From NCBI RefSeq assembly GCF_017912555.1, contig NZ_JAERSD010000001.1:250782-314781 (forward strand): 64,000 nt of DNA. Direction: 5' to 3'. The translations under genes were made by a program, and so were the position numbers. Positions 46,722-55,640 of this stretch are shown here, one piece after another; position 1 is the first letter of the stretch, and the number at the start of each line of letters is the position of its first letter. The DNA comes from Bacillus sp. REN3 (lineage in GTDB: Bacteria; Bacillota; Bacilli; Bacillales; Cytobacillaceae). The notes beneath the pieces were generated by a model. It was not told the origin of the DNA and searched no databases. It saw only the letters and a program-made list of their open reading frames with translations.

Positions 46722-48146
46722 ATGGTTGTCGGCGAACTTGCACACGAAAGAGATTTAGTCATCATCGGCGGAGGGCCAGGCGGTTACCATGCAGCCATTA
46801 GAGCGGCACAGCTTGGGAAAAACGTGACACTGATCGAAAAGGACCAGCTTGGAGGCGTCTGCTTGAATAAGGGCTGCATTCCTTCGAAGGTACTCGCTCA
46901 CGGAGCAGAAAGGCTGGCTGCTGCCAGGCAGGACGAAAACCTTGGAATCCATGCAGCCAGCCTGGATTTTGAGATAGGACAACTGCTAAATTACAAAAAT
47001 CAGGTAGTCAAGCAGCTGCGTGACGGTGTCGAAGGATTATGCAAGGCAAATAAGGTTGAACTCATCAAAGGAAATGCCTTTTTCCTTTCTGAAGATAAAA
47101 TTGGCGTTGAAAGCGAGGACCATTATGAGGTCTATCGTTTTAGTGAGGCAATTATCGCAACAGGTGGTATGCCGGTAAAATTGTCGGGGCTGCCCGACGG
47201 GAATCGGCATGTCCTTGATATTTGGTCAATTTCCGATTTGGCTGAAATTCCTGAGCATTTGATAATTTTTGGCGATGACTATATCGCATTGGAAATAGCG
47301 ATGGCTTTCCAGTCATTCGGATCGGAAGTGACGCTCGTCCTGAAAGAGGAAGACTTTCAGTTTGATGCATCGATCAATCGGGAATTGAACAGGATTCTGA
47401 AAAAATCAGGCATTTCGGTTGTAAAAGCGCAGACTTTGAAGAAAGTTCTGTCTGGAGGGAATGTTACTGTGGACCTGTCGGGACCAAAGGGGATGAAAAC
47501 GGTTCAAGGCTCGCACTTTTTCTATTCCATGGGCGTACAGCCTAAGCTTGAAAATCTTGGCGTCAATCGGCTAGGCATCAAACTGACGGAGAAGGGCTTT
47601 ATTAGCATTGACCATACAGGCAGGACATCGATTGCCAATATCTTTGCGATCGGAGATGTGACGGAAGGGCCCCAGCTTGCCATCAAAGCGATCAAGCAGG
47701 GAAAAACAGCAGCAGAGACAATTTGCGGACGGAAAAGTGAAAATGACTTTACGTTTATCCCGCATGTCGCAAGAACCCGCCCGCCGATCGCGTACGCTGG
47801 CCTGACTGAAAAACAGGCGGCCGAGCAAGGATATGCAGTAGGAGTTGGAGAATTTTCTTTAGCGGCAAATGGGTTTGCCTCTATCCTCGGAAAAAAGGAA
47901 GGCCTAGCAAAGATTGTGTTCGACAAAGAAAGTGATTTGCTGCTGGGCGTCCATTTAATCGGCAATGGCGCGGTCGAATTGATTTCACAAGGGATTCAGG
48001 CGCTTGAAATGGCAGCCCGCGAAGAAGATATTAAATTCCCATCTTATCCCCACCCGAGCATGAACGAAGCCCTTTTGGAAGCAGCTGAAGCCTTCAAAGG
48101 AGAAGCTATCCACAGTATCCCGAAGAAGCAGAAGGTGAAGGTATGA
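46722..48146 (+). CDS. Dihydrolipoyl dehydrogenase (E3)
   Basis: A 474-residue flavoprotein that reoxidises dihydrolipoamide with NAD. FAD motif VIIGGGPGGYHAA, redox-active disulfide C47-LNKG-C52, second nucleotide motif, and the C-terminal His-Glu active-site pair in YPHPSMNEALLEAA. The NAD-site sequence LIIFGDDYIALEIAMAFQSFG departs from the usual GGGxIGxE (the glycines are partly replaced), so cofactor affinity may be altered. Start follows the E2 stop without a gap. It makes the complex independent of the housekeeping E3. Confidence 0.92.
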   Translation: MVVGELAHERDLVIIGGGPGGYHAAIRAAQLGKNVTLIEKDQLGGVCLNKGCIPSKVLAHGAERLAAARQDENLGIHAASLDFEIGQLLNYKNQVVKQLRDGVEGLCKANKVELIKGNAFFLSEDKIGVESEDHYEVYRFSEAIIATGGMPVKLSGLPDGNRHVLDIWSISDLAEIPEHLIIFGDDYIALEIAMAFQSFGSEVTLVLKEEDFQFDASINRELNRILKKSGISVVKAQTLKKVLSGGNVTVDLSGPKGMKTVQGSHFFYSMGVQPKLENLGVNRLGIKLTEKGFISIDHTGRTSIANIFAIGDVTEGPQLAIKAIKQGKTAAETICGRKSENDFTFIPHVARTRPPIAYAGLTEKQAAEQGYAVGVGEFSLAANGFASILGKKEGLAKIVFDKESDLLLGVHLIGNGAVELISQGIQALEMAAREEDIKFPSYPHPSMNEALLEAAEAFKGEAIHSIPKKQKVKV

Positions 48147-48413
48147 GTTCGGGCAATCCGGAAAAACGGAACGGACTTGAAAAAAATGTTGCTTCTGGTG
48201 GGACTGATACTAAAATCATCTGGTAGAGTACAAAACCTGATGGGGATCAAAATGTTTTAATGAATTCCATTTTTTTCGCTTGAATAGCCGTAACTGCCTT
48301 TGCCTTGTTTTTCTGAAAGGAACGGCCATGTCCTATGCTTTCCAAAAAGCGCTGTTATGGCGAAAAAGGAAGGTCTTCACCACATAAAAGCATTATAGCT
48401 TTAACTCGAACTC
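48147..48413. other. Intergenic region between E3 and the homogentisate operon
   Basis: No gene or clear terminator seen in the first 270 bases; the promoter candidate for the next operon follows. Confidence 0.4.
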
Positions 48414-48443
48414 TTGAGATGGTGGGAACTTATAGCCTAAAAT
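48414..48443 (+). promoter_or_regulatory. Candidate SigA promoter of the homogentisate operon
   Basis: TTGAGA (48414-48419), 18-base spacer, TAAAAT (48438-48443), about 40 bases upstream of the hppD ATG. No TAACGTTA palindrome or perfect cre was found here, so its control may differ from that of the phenylalanine operon. Confidence 0.45.
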
Positions 48444-48483
48444 AATTTTTAATATTTCAAATATTTAAACAGGAGGGAATCGA

Positions 48484-49599
48484 ATGCAAGAAAATGTTAT
48501 GGTATCGAATCAATCACAGGAGGATTTTTTTCCGGTAAGAGACGTTGATTACTTGGAGCTATACGTTGGGAATGCGAAGCAAGCCGCCCACTTTTTCCAG
48601 ACAGCCTATGGATTCAAGGTCGTTGCTTACTCCGGCCTCGAAACTGGCAACCGTGAAACGGTCTCCTATGTACTGCAGCAAAGGAAAATCCGCCTGGTCG
48701 TGACGGGTTCTTATACAGATTCAAGCCGGGTTGCCGAGTTCGTCAAATCGCATGGGGACGGAGTGAAGGATATCGCCCTAGCAGTTGATGATGTGGAAGA
48801 AGCGTACGAAGCAGCCGTCAGCCGCGGCGCCATTGGGATCCTGCCGCCTTTTAAGCTTTCCGATGAGAATGGTCCATTGAAAAAAGCGGTCATCGGTACA
48901 TACGGTGATACGATCCATACACTTGTTGAGAGGAAAGATTATAAAGGCGTATTCATGCCAGGTTTTACAGAGCACCAAACCTCTATCCCAGTAAGAGATG
49001 CTGGTTTCATCGGCATCGATCATGTCGTCGGCAATGTGGAGAGGATGGAGGAATGGGTGAATTACTATGCGAATGTCATGGGCTTCAAGGAAATGAAGCA
49101 CTTCTCCGATAAGGACATCACGACAGAGTATTCAGCGCTGATGTCTAAGGTCATGCACAATGGCGGACGCATCAAGTTCCCAATCAACGAGCCAGCCGAA
49201 GGAAAACGCAAGTCGCAAATCCAGGAATATCTTGAATTTTATAATGGACCTGGCGTCCAGCACCTTGCCATCCTGACTGAAGACATTGTCAGTACAGTAG
49301 AAACGCTGCGCAGTAACGGCGTTGAGTTCCTGAGCACACCGGATTCTTACTATGACATGCTTTCGGAACGCGTTGGCGAGATTGACGAGGAAATCGATAG
49401 GCTTCGGGAGCTTAGCATTTTAGTAGACCGGGATGATGAAGGCTATCTGTTGCAGATTTTCACAAAGCCAATCGTCGACCGCCCGACCTTATTCATTGAA
49501 GTCATCCAGCGCAAAGGTGCGAGAGGATTTGGGGAAGGAAATTTCAAGGCGTTGTTCGAATCAATTGAACGCGAGCAGGAAAAGCGCGGCAACCTTTAG
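48484..49599 (+). CDS. hppD: 4-Hydroxyphenylpyruvate dioxygenase
   Basis: A 371-residue non-haem iron dioxygenase converting 4-hydroxyphenylpyruvate to homogentisate. Two vicinal-oxygen-chelate domains; the iron ligands are His180 (GIDHVVGN), His260 (GVQHLAI) and Glu339 (LFIEVIQRKGA). The motifs SQIQEYLEFYNGPG and DEEIDRLRELSILVDRDDEGYLLQ are typical of HPPD. AGGAGGGAA precedes the ATG. First gene of the tyrosine-degradation operon. Confidence 0.97.
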   Translation: MQENVMVSNQSQEDFFPVRDVDYLELYVGNAKQAAHFFQTAYGFKVVAYSGLETGNRETVSYVLQQRKIRLVVTGSYTDSSRVAEFVKSHGDGVKDIALAVDDVEEAYEAAVSRGAIGILPPFKLSDENGPLKKAVIGTYGDTIHTLVERKDYKGVFMPGFTEHQTSIPVRDAGFIGIDHVVGNVERMEEWVNYYANVMGFKEMKHFSDKDITTEYSALMSKVMHNGGRIKFPINEPAEGKRKSQIQEYLEFYNGPGVQHLAILTEDIVSTVETLRSNGVEFLSTPDSYYDMLSERVGEIDEEIDRLRELSILVDRDDEGYLLQIFTKPIVDRPTLFIEVIQRKGARGFGEGNFKALFESIEREQEKRGNL

Positions 49600-49607
49600 A
49601 GCCGGAC

Positions 49608-49636
49608 AAAAGGGGGCGTAACGCTCCCTTTTCCTC
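49608..49636 (+). terminator. Weak terminator after hppD
   Basis: AAAAGGGGGCG and CGCTCCCTTTT form a hairpin with a three-base loop, followed by CCTCTCTTCC. It probably attenuates transcription into the next genes. Confidence 0.6.
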
Positions 49637-49698
49637 TCTTCCTTAGAATCAAACAGTTTTAGGGAAAGATTAGCTCTAAAGTTATTAGGAGGATTCAG

Positions 49699-50790
49699 AT
49701 GACAATCAAAGCAAGAACGGAACTTGAAGGAATCACGCCGTATTCTCTCGGCCAGACGATTGAAGAAATCAAGGAACAATATGGGATTCAGACAGTCAGG
49801 AAGCTGTCGGATAATGAGAATGTGTATGGTACTTCTTCAAAGGTCAGGGAAGCGATCAGGATAGCGGCAGCGAACCTGAATTTCTATCCCGATGGATTGA
49901 CGGCCAACCTTGTAGAAAAATTGGCTGTTCACTACGGAATGGAGAAAAAGCATTTTATCGTCTCGAATGGCTCGGAGGAGCTCATCCGTCTCCTCGCAAG
50001 AGCGTATATTGATAAAAATGATGAAGCTGTCATGGCTGAGGTAACTTTTCCTCGTTATAAAACGAATGTCCTGATCGAGGGCGGCAAGGTTGTTGCTGTG
50101 CCGCTGGCAGATGGAAGGCACGATCTGGAGAAGATGCTCGATGCCATTAACACAAAAACGAAGATGGTGTTTGTCTGCAATCCCAATAACCCTACTGGGA
50201 CGATTGTCGGGAGGCAGGACTTGCGTTCATTCATCGACAAGGTGCCAAAGAATGTGCTCATCATCATGGATGAAGCGTATTTTGAATATGCGGATTCTGA
50301 TGAATACCTGGATACGATGCCGCTACTGAGCCAGTATGGAAACCTGGTCATCCTTCGTACGTTTTCGAAAATATACGGACTGGCAAGCCTTCGTGTGGGC
50401 TATGGCATCATGCGGGAGGAAATCGCAAGGGAACTCCATAAAGTAAGGGATGTTTTCAATGTCAACCAGTTGGCTCAAGCAGCCGCAGCAGCAGCCCTTG
50501 ACGATCAGGCATTCATCCGCGATTGTGCAGCAAAAAACAGTGCCGAAAGACAGTTTTTGATGGAAGGGCTAAAGGATCTGGGAATCGGCAGCTTTCCTTC
50601 CGAAACCAATTTTTTGTATGCGTATACAGACAGACCAGTGGTCAAGGCTTTGACTGAAAATGGCGTCCTTGTACGCGAAATGCATTACTCGGGCTGGAAG
50701 GAAGCTTTCAGGATTACGCTTGGAACAAGGAAGGACCATGAATTCATTTTACGAATCATCAGCCGGATTTTCCATGAAAGGGCGGTGTAA
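49699..50790 (+). CDS. HisC-like aminotransferase, probably aromatic
   Basis: A 363-residue fold-type I PLP aminotransferase of the histidinol-phosphate/aromatic branch. PLP lysine in RTFSKIYGLASLRVGYG, with CNPNNPTGT and DEAYFEYAD. Because it lies between hppD and the homogentisate genes, not in a his operon, it most likely makes 4-hydroxyphenylpyruvate and phenylpyruvate from tyrosine and phenylalanine. AGGAGG precedes the ATG. Confidence 0.88.
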   Translation: MTIKARTELEGITPYSLGQTIEEIKEQYGIQTVRKLSDNENVYGTSSKVREAIRIAAANLNFYPDGLTANLVEKLAVHYGMEKKHFIVSNGSEELIRLLARAYIDKNDEAVMAEVTFPRYKTNVLIEGGKVVAVPLADGRHDLEKMLDAINTKTKMVFVCNPNNPTGTIVGRQDLRSFIDKVPKNVLIIMDEAYFEYADSDEYLDTMPLLSQYGNLVILRTFSKIYGLASLRVGYGIMREEIARELHKVRDVFNVNQLAQAAAAAALDDQAFIRDCAAKNSAERQFLMEGLKDLGIGSFPSETNFLYAYTDRPVVKALTENGVLVREMHYSGWKEAFRITLGTRKDHEFILRIISRIFHERAV

Positions 50791-50793
50791 GCC

Positions 50794-51402
50794 TTGGAAA
50801 TCAAACCAGAAACACTGCAATGGAAGGACGCCTATAAACTGATGGTCGGTTCGATCCTTCCGAGGCCAATTGCGTTTGTGTCCAGCCAGGATGAAAACGG
50901 GGATGACAATCTGGCCCCATTCAGCTTTTTTACCGCTATCAGCGCCGACCCGATGATGGTCTGCTTCTCCCCGATGCGAAGAGGAACAGACGGTGCGAAG
51001 AAGGATACGCTGAAGAACATCGAAGCGACGAAGGAGTTCGTCATCAATATTGTCGGTGAGGATATCGTCCAGCAAATGAACGATTGTGCTACCGAGTTTA
51101 CTCCAGACATCGATGAGTTCGCGGCATCAGGACTGTCCAAGGAAAAAAGCGCCGCGGTCAAGCCGCCGAGGGTGAAAGAATCGAAGGTCCATCTTGAATG
51201 TGTTCTTGACAGGGTAGTTGATTATGGCGACCATGCGGGGGCTGGCAGCCTGGTTATCGGCAAAGTGGTCCATGTCCATGTCCATGACGAACTTTATGGG
51301 AATGGCCGGATCGATACGGAAAAATTGAATCCAGTCGGAAGAATGGCTGGAGCGACCTACACCCTTCCTATGGCAAATACGTTTGAACTGCAAAGGAAAT
51401 AG
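50794..51402 (+). CDS. Flavin reductase-like FMN-binding protein
   Basis: A 202-residue split-barrel flavin reductase-like protein: MVGSILPRPIAFVSSQD, NLAPFSFFTAISADPMMVCFSP, KDTLKNIEATKEFVINIV. TTG 50794 is four bases after the aminotransferase stop, with AGGGCGGTG upstream. Proteins of this group are common next to homogentisate genes but their role is unclear; supplying reduced flavin to an oxygenase is one possibility. Confidence 0.85.
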   Translation: MEIKPETLQWKDAYKLMVGSILPRPIAFVSSQDENGDDNLAPFSFFTAISADPMMVCFSPMRRGTDGAKKDTLKNIEATKEFVINIVGEDIVQQMNDCATEFTPDIDEFAASGLSKEKSAAVKPPRVKESKVHLECVLDRVVDYGDHAGAGSLVIGKVVHVHVHDELYGNGRIDTEKLNPVGRMAGATYTLPMANTFELQRK

Positions 51403-51410
51403 GTGATAGC

Positions 51411-52334
51411 ATGAAATTCATTACATTCATGAAAAAAGATGGGTCGGTAAGCGCCGGCTGGCTCAATTCGATAGGAATGGCGGTCGACATGCATGAAGCA
51501 TCGAACGGAAAGCTACCGGACAATATGCTTCAATTTATAGAAAACCATGAAGAGTATATGGAATTCATTGAGGAACATAGAGGGTTGATCGAAACAGGGA
51601 ATGGCTGCTATCCACTTGAAGAGATCAAGCTGAGGGCGCCGCTGCCGAATCCGAAAAGCGTCCGCGATTTTTATGCGTTCGAGCAGCATGTCAAAACGGC
51701 ACGTGAAAACCGGGGTCTTGAAATGATTCCAGAGTGGTACGAAATCGCGGTTTTCTATTTTACCAACCACCTGGCAATCAAGGGACCGGAGGAAGAAATA
51801 GAAAGGCCATATGCGTGTGAATGGCTTGACTATGAGCTTGAAATTGCCTGCGTCATTGGCAAGGAAGGCAGGAACATCAAGGCTGCAGAAGCGGACAGCT
51901 ACATCTTTGGCTATTTTATAATGAATGACTGGAGCGCCCGTGACCTGCAGCGCAAGGAAATGAAAGTGGGTCTGGGACCAGCGAAAGGAAAGGACTTTGC
52001 CACATCGTTCGGCCCTTACTTGCTCACGAAGGATGAGCTGGAATCCCACAGGTCAGGCAAGGGATATGACCTTGAAATGACGGCAAGGGTGAATGGCGTT
52101 GAACTATCCCGTGGCAATATGCGTGATTTGTACTATTCGATCGGCGAAATGATCGAACGTGCATCCGCAGGAACAACATTGTACCCTGGTGAAGTCATCG
52201 GCTCTGGCACAGTGGGAACAGGCTGCATCCTTGAGCTTGGAACCGATGTGCACCGCTGGCTTGAACCTGGTGACGAAGTCGAACTCGAAATAACGAAGCT
52301 TGGTATCCTGAAAAATAAAATCATTGATGCATAG
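51411..52334 (+). CDS. Fumarylacetoacetate hydrolase family protein
   Basis: A 307-residue FAH-family hydrolase. Metal-binding acidic residues are visible in EWLDYELEIACVIG, with FGYFIMNDWSARDLQ and GKDFATSFGPYLL. In this operon it should split fumarylacetoacetate (or directly maleylacetoacetate) to fumarate and acetoacetate. No separate maleylacetoacetate isomerase gene is present. Eight bases after the flavin reductase gene. Confidence 0.92.
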   Translation: MKFITFMKKDGSVSAGWLNSIGMAVDMHEASNGKLPDNMLQFIENHEEYMEFIEEHRGLIETGNGCYPLEEIKLRAPLPNPKSVRDFYAFEQHVKTARENRGLEMIPEWYEIAVFYFTNHLAIKGPEEEIERPYACEWLDYELEIACVIGKEGRNIKAAEADSYIFGYFIMNDWSARDLQRKEMKVGLGPAKGKDFATSFGPYLLTKDELESHRSGKGYDLEMTARVNGVELSRGNMRDLYYSIGEMIERASAGTTLYPGEVIGSGTVGTGCILELGTDVHRWLEPGDEVELEITKLGILKNKIIDA

Positions 52335-52349
52335 GAAGAAGGTGTGAAG

Positions 52350-53507
52350 ATGTATTACCGACAGCTCGGGAACATACCGAAAAAGCGGCACACGGCATTC
52401 CGGAAGGAGGATGGTTCGTTATACAGGGAACAGGTAATGGGGACAAAGGGCTTTTCAGGTACCCAGTCGATCCTGTACCACCATCATATGCCGACAGAAG
52501 TTGTCAAGAGCGAATTGATCGGCAGCTATCTGCCTGAGTACGAGGAGCAAGCATCCCTTAACCACCGGCATTTTCTGACTGAACGGATCGAAAAAACGGG
52601 TGACGGCCTGAATGGAAGGGAGTATATTCTCGGAAACGATGACCTTTTGATTGGCTTTGCCAGCATTTCTGAACCGATGAAATCATTTTACAGGAACGGC
52701 GATGGCGATGAAATGCTGTTCATCCATCACGGTTCCGGAAAGGTTGAAACGATGTTCGGATCGCTGGCCTACCGCCCAGGCGACTATGTCATCATCCCGA
52801 TCGGCACGATTTACCGGCTGGTTCCAGACACATCTGAACCGACAAAGGCGCTTGTCGTTGAATCGTTCAGCCAGATTACGACTCCAAGAAGATACCGTAA
52901 TGAATACGGCCAGCTGTTGGAACACAGCCCGTTTTGTGAACGGGATATCCGCGGGCCTGAAAAGCTGGAAACATATGCAGACAAGGGCGAGTATGAAGTG
53001 ATTACGAAAACACGAGGCCATCTGCACAGGCACGTACTGAATCACCACCCTCTCGATGTCGTCGGCTGGGATGGGTATCTGTATCCATGGGCCTTCAACA
53101 TTGAAGATTTCGAGCCAATCACAGGAAGGATCCACCAGCCTCCCCCGGTGCATCAGACCTTCGAAGGGAATAACTATGTTATCTGTTCATTCGTTCCAAG
53201 GCTGTATGACTACCATCCGGATGCGATTCCGGCTCCATACTATCACAGCAACGTCAACAGCGACGAGCTTCTCTATTATGTAGAGGGAAATTTCATGAGC
53301 CGGAAAGGGATCAAGGAAGGATCGATTACCCTCCATCCAAGCGGAATTCCTCATGGTCCGCATCCGGGCAAGACGGAAGCAAGCATCGGCAAAAAAGAGA
53401 CGCTTGAGCTGGCGGTCATGATCGATACCTTCAGGCCGCTGAAAATAGTCAAGAAGGCGAAAGAGATTGAAGATGAAAGATACATGTATACATGGATCGA
53501 AAAATGA
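52350..53507 (+). CDS. hmgA: Homogentisate 1,2-dioxygenase
   Basis: A 385-residue cupin dioxygenase opening homogentisate to maleylacetoacetate. Recognisable parts: MLFIHHGSGKVETMFGSLAYRPGDYVIIP, NHHPLDVVGWDGYLYPWAFNIEDFEPITGRIHQPPPVHQTFEG, and the iron-ligand region YYHSNVNSDELLYYVEGNF with HPSGIPHGPHPG. ATG 52350 has AAGGTG five bases upstream; GTG 52344 would also be in frame. Last gene of the operon. Confidence 0.95.
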   Translation: MYYRQLGNIPKKRHTAFRKEDGSLYREQVMGTKGFSGTQSILYHHHMPTEVVKSELIGSYLPEYEEQASLNHRHFLTERIEKTGDGLNGREYILGNDDLLIGFASISEPMKSFYRNGDGDEMLFIHHGSGKVETMFGSLAYRPGDYVIIPIGTIYRLVPDTSEPTKALVVESFSQITTPRRYRNEYGQLLEHSPFCERDIRGPEKLETYADKGEYEVITKTRGHLHRHVLNHHPLDVVGWDGYLYPWAFNIEDFEPITGRIHQPPPVHQTFEGNNYVICSFVPRLYDYHPDAIPAPYYHSNVNSDELLYYVEGNFMSRKGIKEGSITLHPSGIPHGPHPGKTEASIGKKETLELAVMIDTFRPLKIVKKAKEIEDERYMYTWIEK

Positions 53508-53514
53508 CCAGACT

Positions 53515-53543
53515 GGCACACCTTGAAATTTGGTGTGCCTTTT
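53515..53543 (+). terminator. Rho-independent terminator of the homogentisate operon
   Basis: GGCACACC (53515-53522) and GGTGTGCC (53532-53539) followed by TTTT. Confidence 0.88.
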
Positions 53544-53615
53544 CGCATTGTGTTGCAAATTCTCCGGAAGAAAGGGAACACTATCAAAATCGAACACATA
53601 TAGGAGGACTTGAAG

Positions 53616-55274
53616 GTGACTTTATCCATATTTGCATTAGGCGGCATAAATGAAATCGGCAAGAATATGTATGTTGTCGAAGATGAAGATGATTTGATCG
53701 TCATTGACTGTGGCGGGAAGTTCCCTGATGAAAGCCTGCTTGGGATTGACTTGATCATCCCGGAATTGACTTATCTTGAGGAGAACAGGGATAAGATAAA
53801 GGCCTTGATCGTTACCCATGGACACGAGGACCATATTGGAGGAATCCCTTATTTTTTCAAAAAATTGAAAGTCCCGGTCTACGCTACGAATTTCACTCTT
53901 GGTTTGATCGAATTGAAGCTGGCTGAACACAAGCTTTTGCGTGAAGCTAAATTAATGAAGATTGATTCTGGATCGACTCTGGAATTCGGAAAAATAAAGG
54001 TATCGTTCTTTAAGGTGAATCACAGCATTCCGGATTGTCTCGGAATTGTTTTCGATACGCCTGAAGGGAAGATCGTCCACACCGGAGATTTCAAATTCGA
54101 TCTCACTCCTGCAAGCGGCGATCATTCAGAGATTCATAAAATGGCGGAAATCGGACAGCAGGGTGTGCTTGTATTGTTGTCAGAAAGTACGAATGCAGAA
54201 CGGACAGGCCTGACCCCATCAGAGCGGATCGTATCCACCCATATGGAGGAGGCTTTCCTGAAAGCAGATGGAAAGATCTTTGTATCGACGTTCGCATCCA
54301 ATGTCACACGCATCCAGCAGGTAGTCGAGGCAGCGATCCTCACTGGAAGGAAACTCGCGTTACTTGGCCGGAGCATGGTGAATGTTGTCCAGGTCGCGAT
54401 TGAACGAGGGTATCTGAAGGTGCCGGAAGGAATGCTGATTGAAGCGCATGCTGTGCAACAGTTAGACCCCGAAAAAGTAGCCATTCTTTGTACAGGGAGC
54501 CAGGGAGAACCGATGGCAGCGTTAGCGCGTCTCTCGACAGGAAACTTCCGTGATGTTTCCATTTCTCACGGCGACACCGTCATCCTGGCCGCTTCCCCGA
54601 TTCCCGGGAATGAAAAAGATGTTTCGCGTATCATTGACAATCTGTACAAGCTTGGTGCCAATGTTATATATGGCTCTGGCAGCACAACCGGGATGCATGT
54701 TTCGGGGCATGGGTACCAGGAGGACTTGAAGCTTATGCTTACGTTGATGAAACCGAACTATTTTATTCCGATACATGGAGAGTACCGGATGCTGCATCAT
54801 CATCGTCTGCTTGCAGAATCAGTCGGCGTTGAAAAGGGGCATACCTTCATTATTCAAAATGGGGATGTTGTTGATATCGAAAATTCGATGGCCCGCCAGA
54901 CGAGGAGCATTCCAGCCGGCGATACGTATGTAGACGGAATCAGTGTCGGCGATGTCGGCGAAGTTGTTTTACGGGACAGGAAACAGCTTTCAGAGGATGG
55001 CATGATCGTCATTGTCCTGACATTAAGCAAAGCGGAACGAAAGATCCTCTCAGGACCCGATACAATCACAAGAGGGTTTGTATTTGTCAAAAATTCAGAT
55101 GAGCTGTTGAAGGAAATCAACTCCATCGTCACAAAAACCGTATCCGACCTTCAGGAAGACGGGGTCTATAAATGGAATGTCATAAAACAGGGAGTTAAGA
55201 AAGCAGTCGGTCAGCAACTATACGCCAAGATAAGGCGGAAACCAATGATCTTGCCAATCATCATTGAACTCTGA
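53616..55274 (+). CDS. Ribonuclease J paralogue
   Basis: A 552-residue metallo-beta-lactamase/beta-CASP ribonuclease: zinc motif THGHEDHIGGIPYF, HSIPDCLGIVF, HTGDFKFDLTPA, LCTGSQGEPMAALARLS, SGHGYQEDLKLML and C-terminal MILPIIIEL. Full length and all motifs intact. It differs from the B. subtilis RNase J1 and J2 sequences as I recall them (for example DCGGKFPDESLLGIDLIIPEL, LSESTNAERTGLTPSE), so it looks like an additional paralogue. GTG 53616 is eight bases after AGGAGG; TTG 53610 is too close. Single gene with its own leader. Confidence 0.9.
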   Translation: MTLSIFALGGINEIGKNMYVVEDEDDLIVIDCGGKFPDESLLGIDLIIPELTYLEENRDKIKALIVTHGHEDHIGGIPYFFKKLKVPVYATNFTLGLIELKLAEHKLLREAKLMKIDSGSTLEFGKIKVSFFKVNHSIPDCLGIVFDTPEGKIVHTGDFKFDLTPASGDHSEIHKMAEIGQQGVLVLLSESTNAERTGLTPSERIVSTHMEEAFLKADGKIFVSTFASNVTRIQQVVEAAILTGRKLALLGRSMVNVVQVAIERGYLKVPEGMLIEAHAVQQLDPEKVAILCTGSQGEPMAALARLSTGNFRDVSISHGDTVILAASPIPGNEKDVSRIIDNLYKLGANVIYGSGSTTGMHVSGHGYQEDLKLMLTLMKPNYFIPIHGEYRMLHHHRLLAESVGVEKGHTFIIQNGDVVDIENSMARQTRSIPAGDTYVDGISVGDVGEVVLRDRKQLSEDGMIVIVLTLSKAERKILSGPDTITRGFVFVKNSDELLKEINSIVTKTVSDLQEDGVYKWNVIKQGVKKAVGQQLYAKIRRKPMILPIIIEL

Positions 55275-55284
55275 TGAAGGGAGG

Positions 55285-55321
55285 ACAAAGTGCATGGGTC
55301 ATCGAGATCCATGCACTTTGT
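55285..55321 (+). terminator. Strong hairpin after the RNase J gene
   Basis: Perfect 13-bp stem: ACAAAGTGCATGG (55285-55297) and CCATGCACTTTGT (55309-55321). The following TCTG is poor in T, so it may need Rho or act as a 3' stabiliser. Confidence 0.65.
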
Positions 55322-55472
55322 TCTGCATGAATCCTAGCTAAGATAGTGTCTAATGGGAGATTCGGAAAAGGCGATGAGGGCACGGAAGGTCAGACTGCGA
55401 CTGTGATGACGACTTTCATTATAGAAAAGGCAATGTAAGCATGAGTATTTTTGGCAAAATTTGGGGAAACGG

Positions 55473-55640
55473 GAGAATCCGGCACATAATTAGGAGAATA
55501 TGATGGCTGATTCGGAGATTCCGGGCATCATCTGGGAGAATATCGAGGTTGAACGGGAGAATAGGCCATTTGATTGGGAGATTATGAAGGTGGCTCGGAC
55601 GGATTCGAGTATTATTAGGAAGAGTACGAGGATCAATCGG
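55473..55640. repeat. Degenerate tandem repeat, eight units of exactly 21 bp
   Basis: Units begin at 55473, 55494, 55515, 55536, 55557, 55578, 55599 and 55620. Six start GAGAAT or GAGATT and nearly all end in GG; consensus is roughly GAGAATATNNNNNNTGATTGG. All phases contain stop codons, so it is not coding. The preceding 21 bases (55452-55472) may be a further eroded unit. Confidence 0.85.

Noticed and set aside
48310..48370. cre-like sequence AAAAAGCGCTGTTA before hppD
   Set aside because: It lacks the conserved TG start and final CA of the cre consensus.
55473..55640. CRISPR array
   Set aside because: The 21-bp units are contiguous and degenerate, without spacer-repeat alternation or cas genes.
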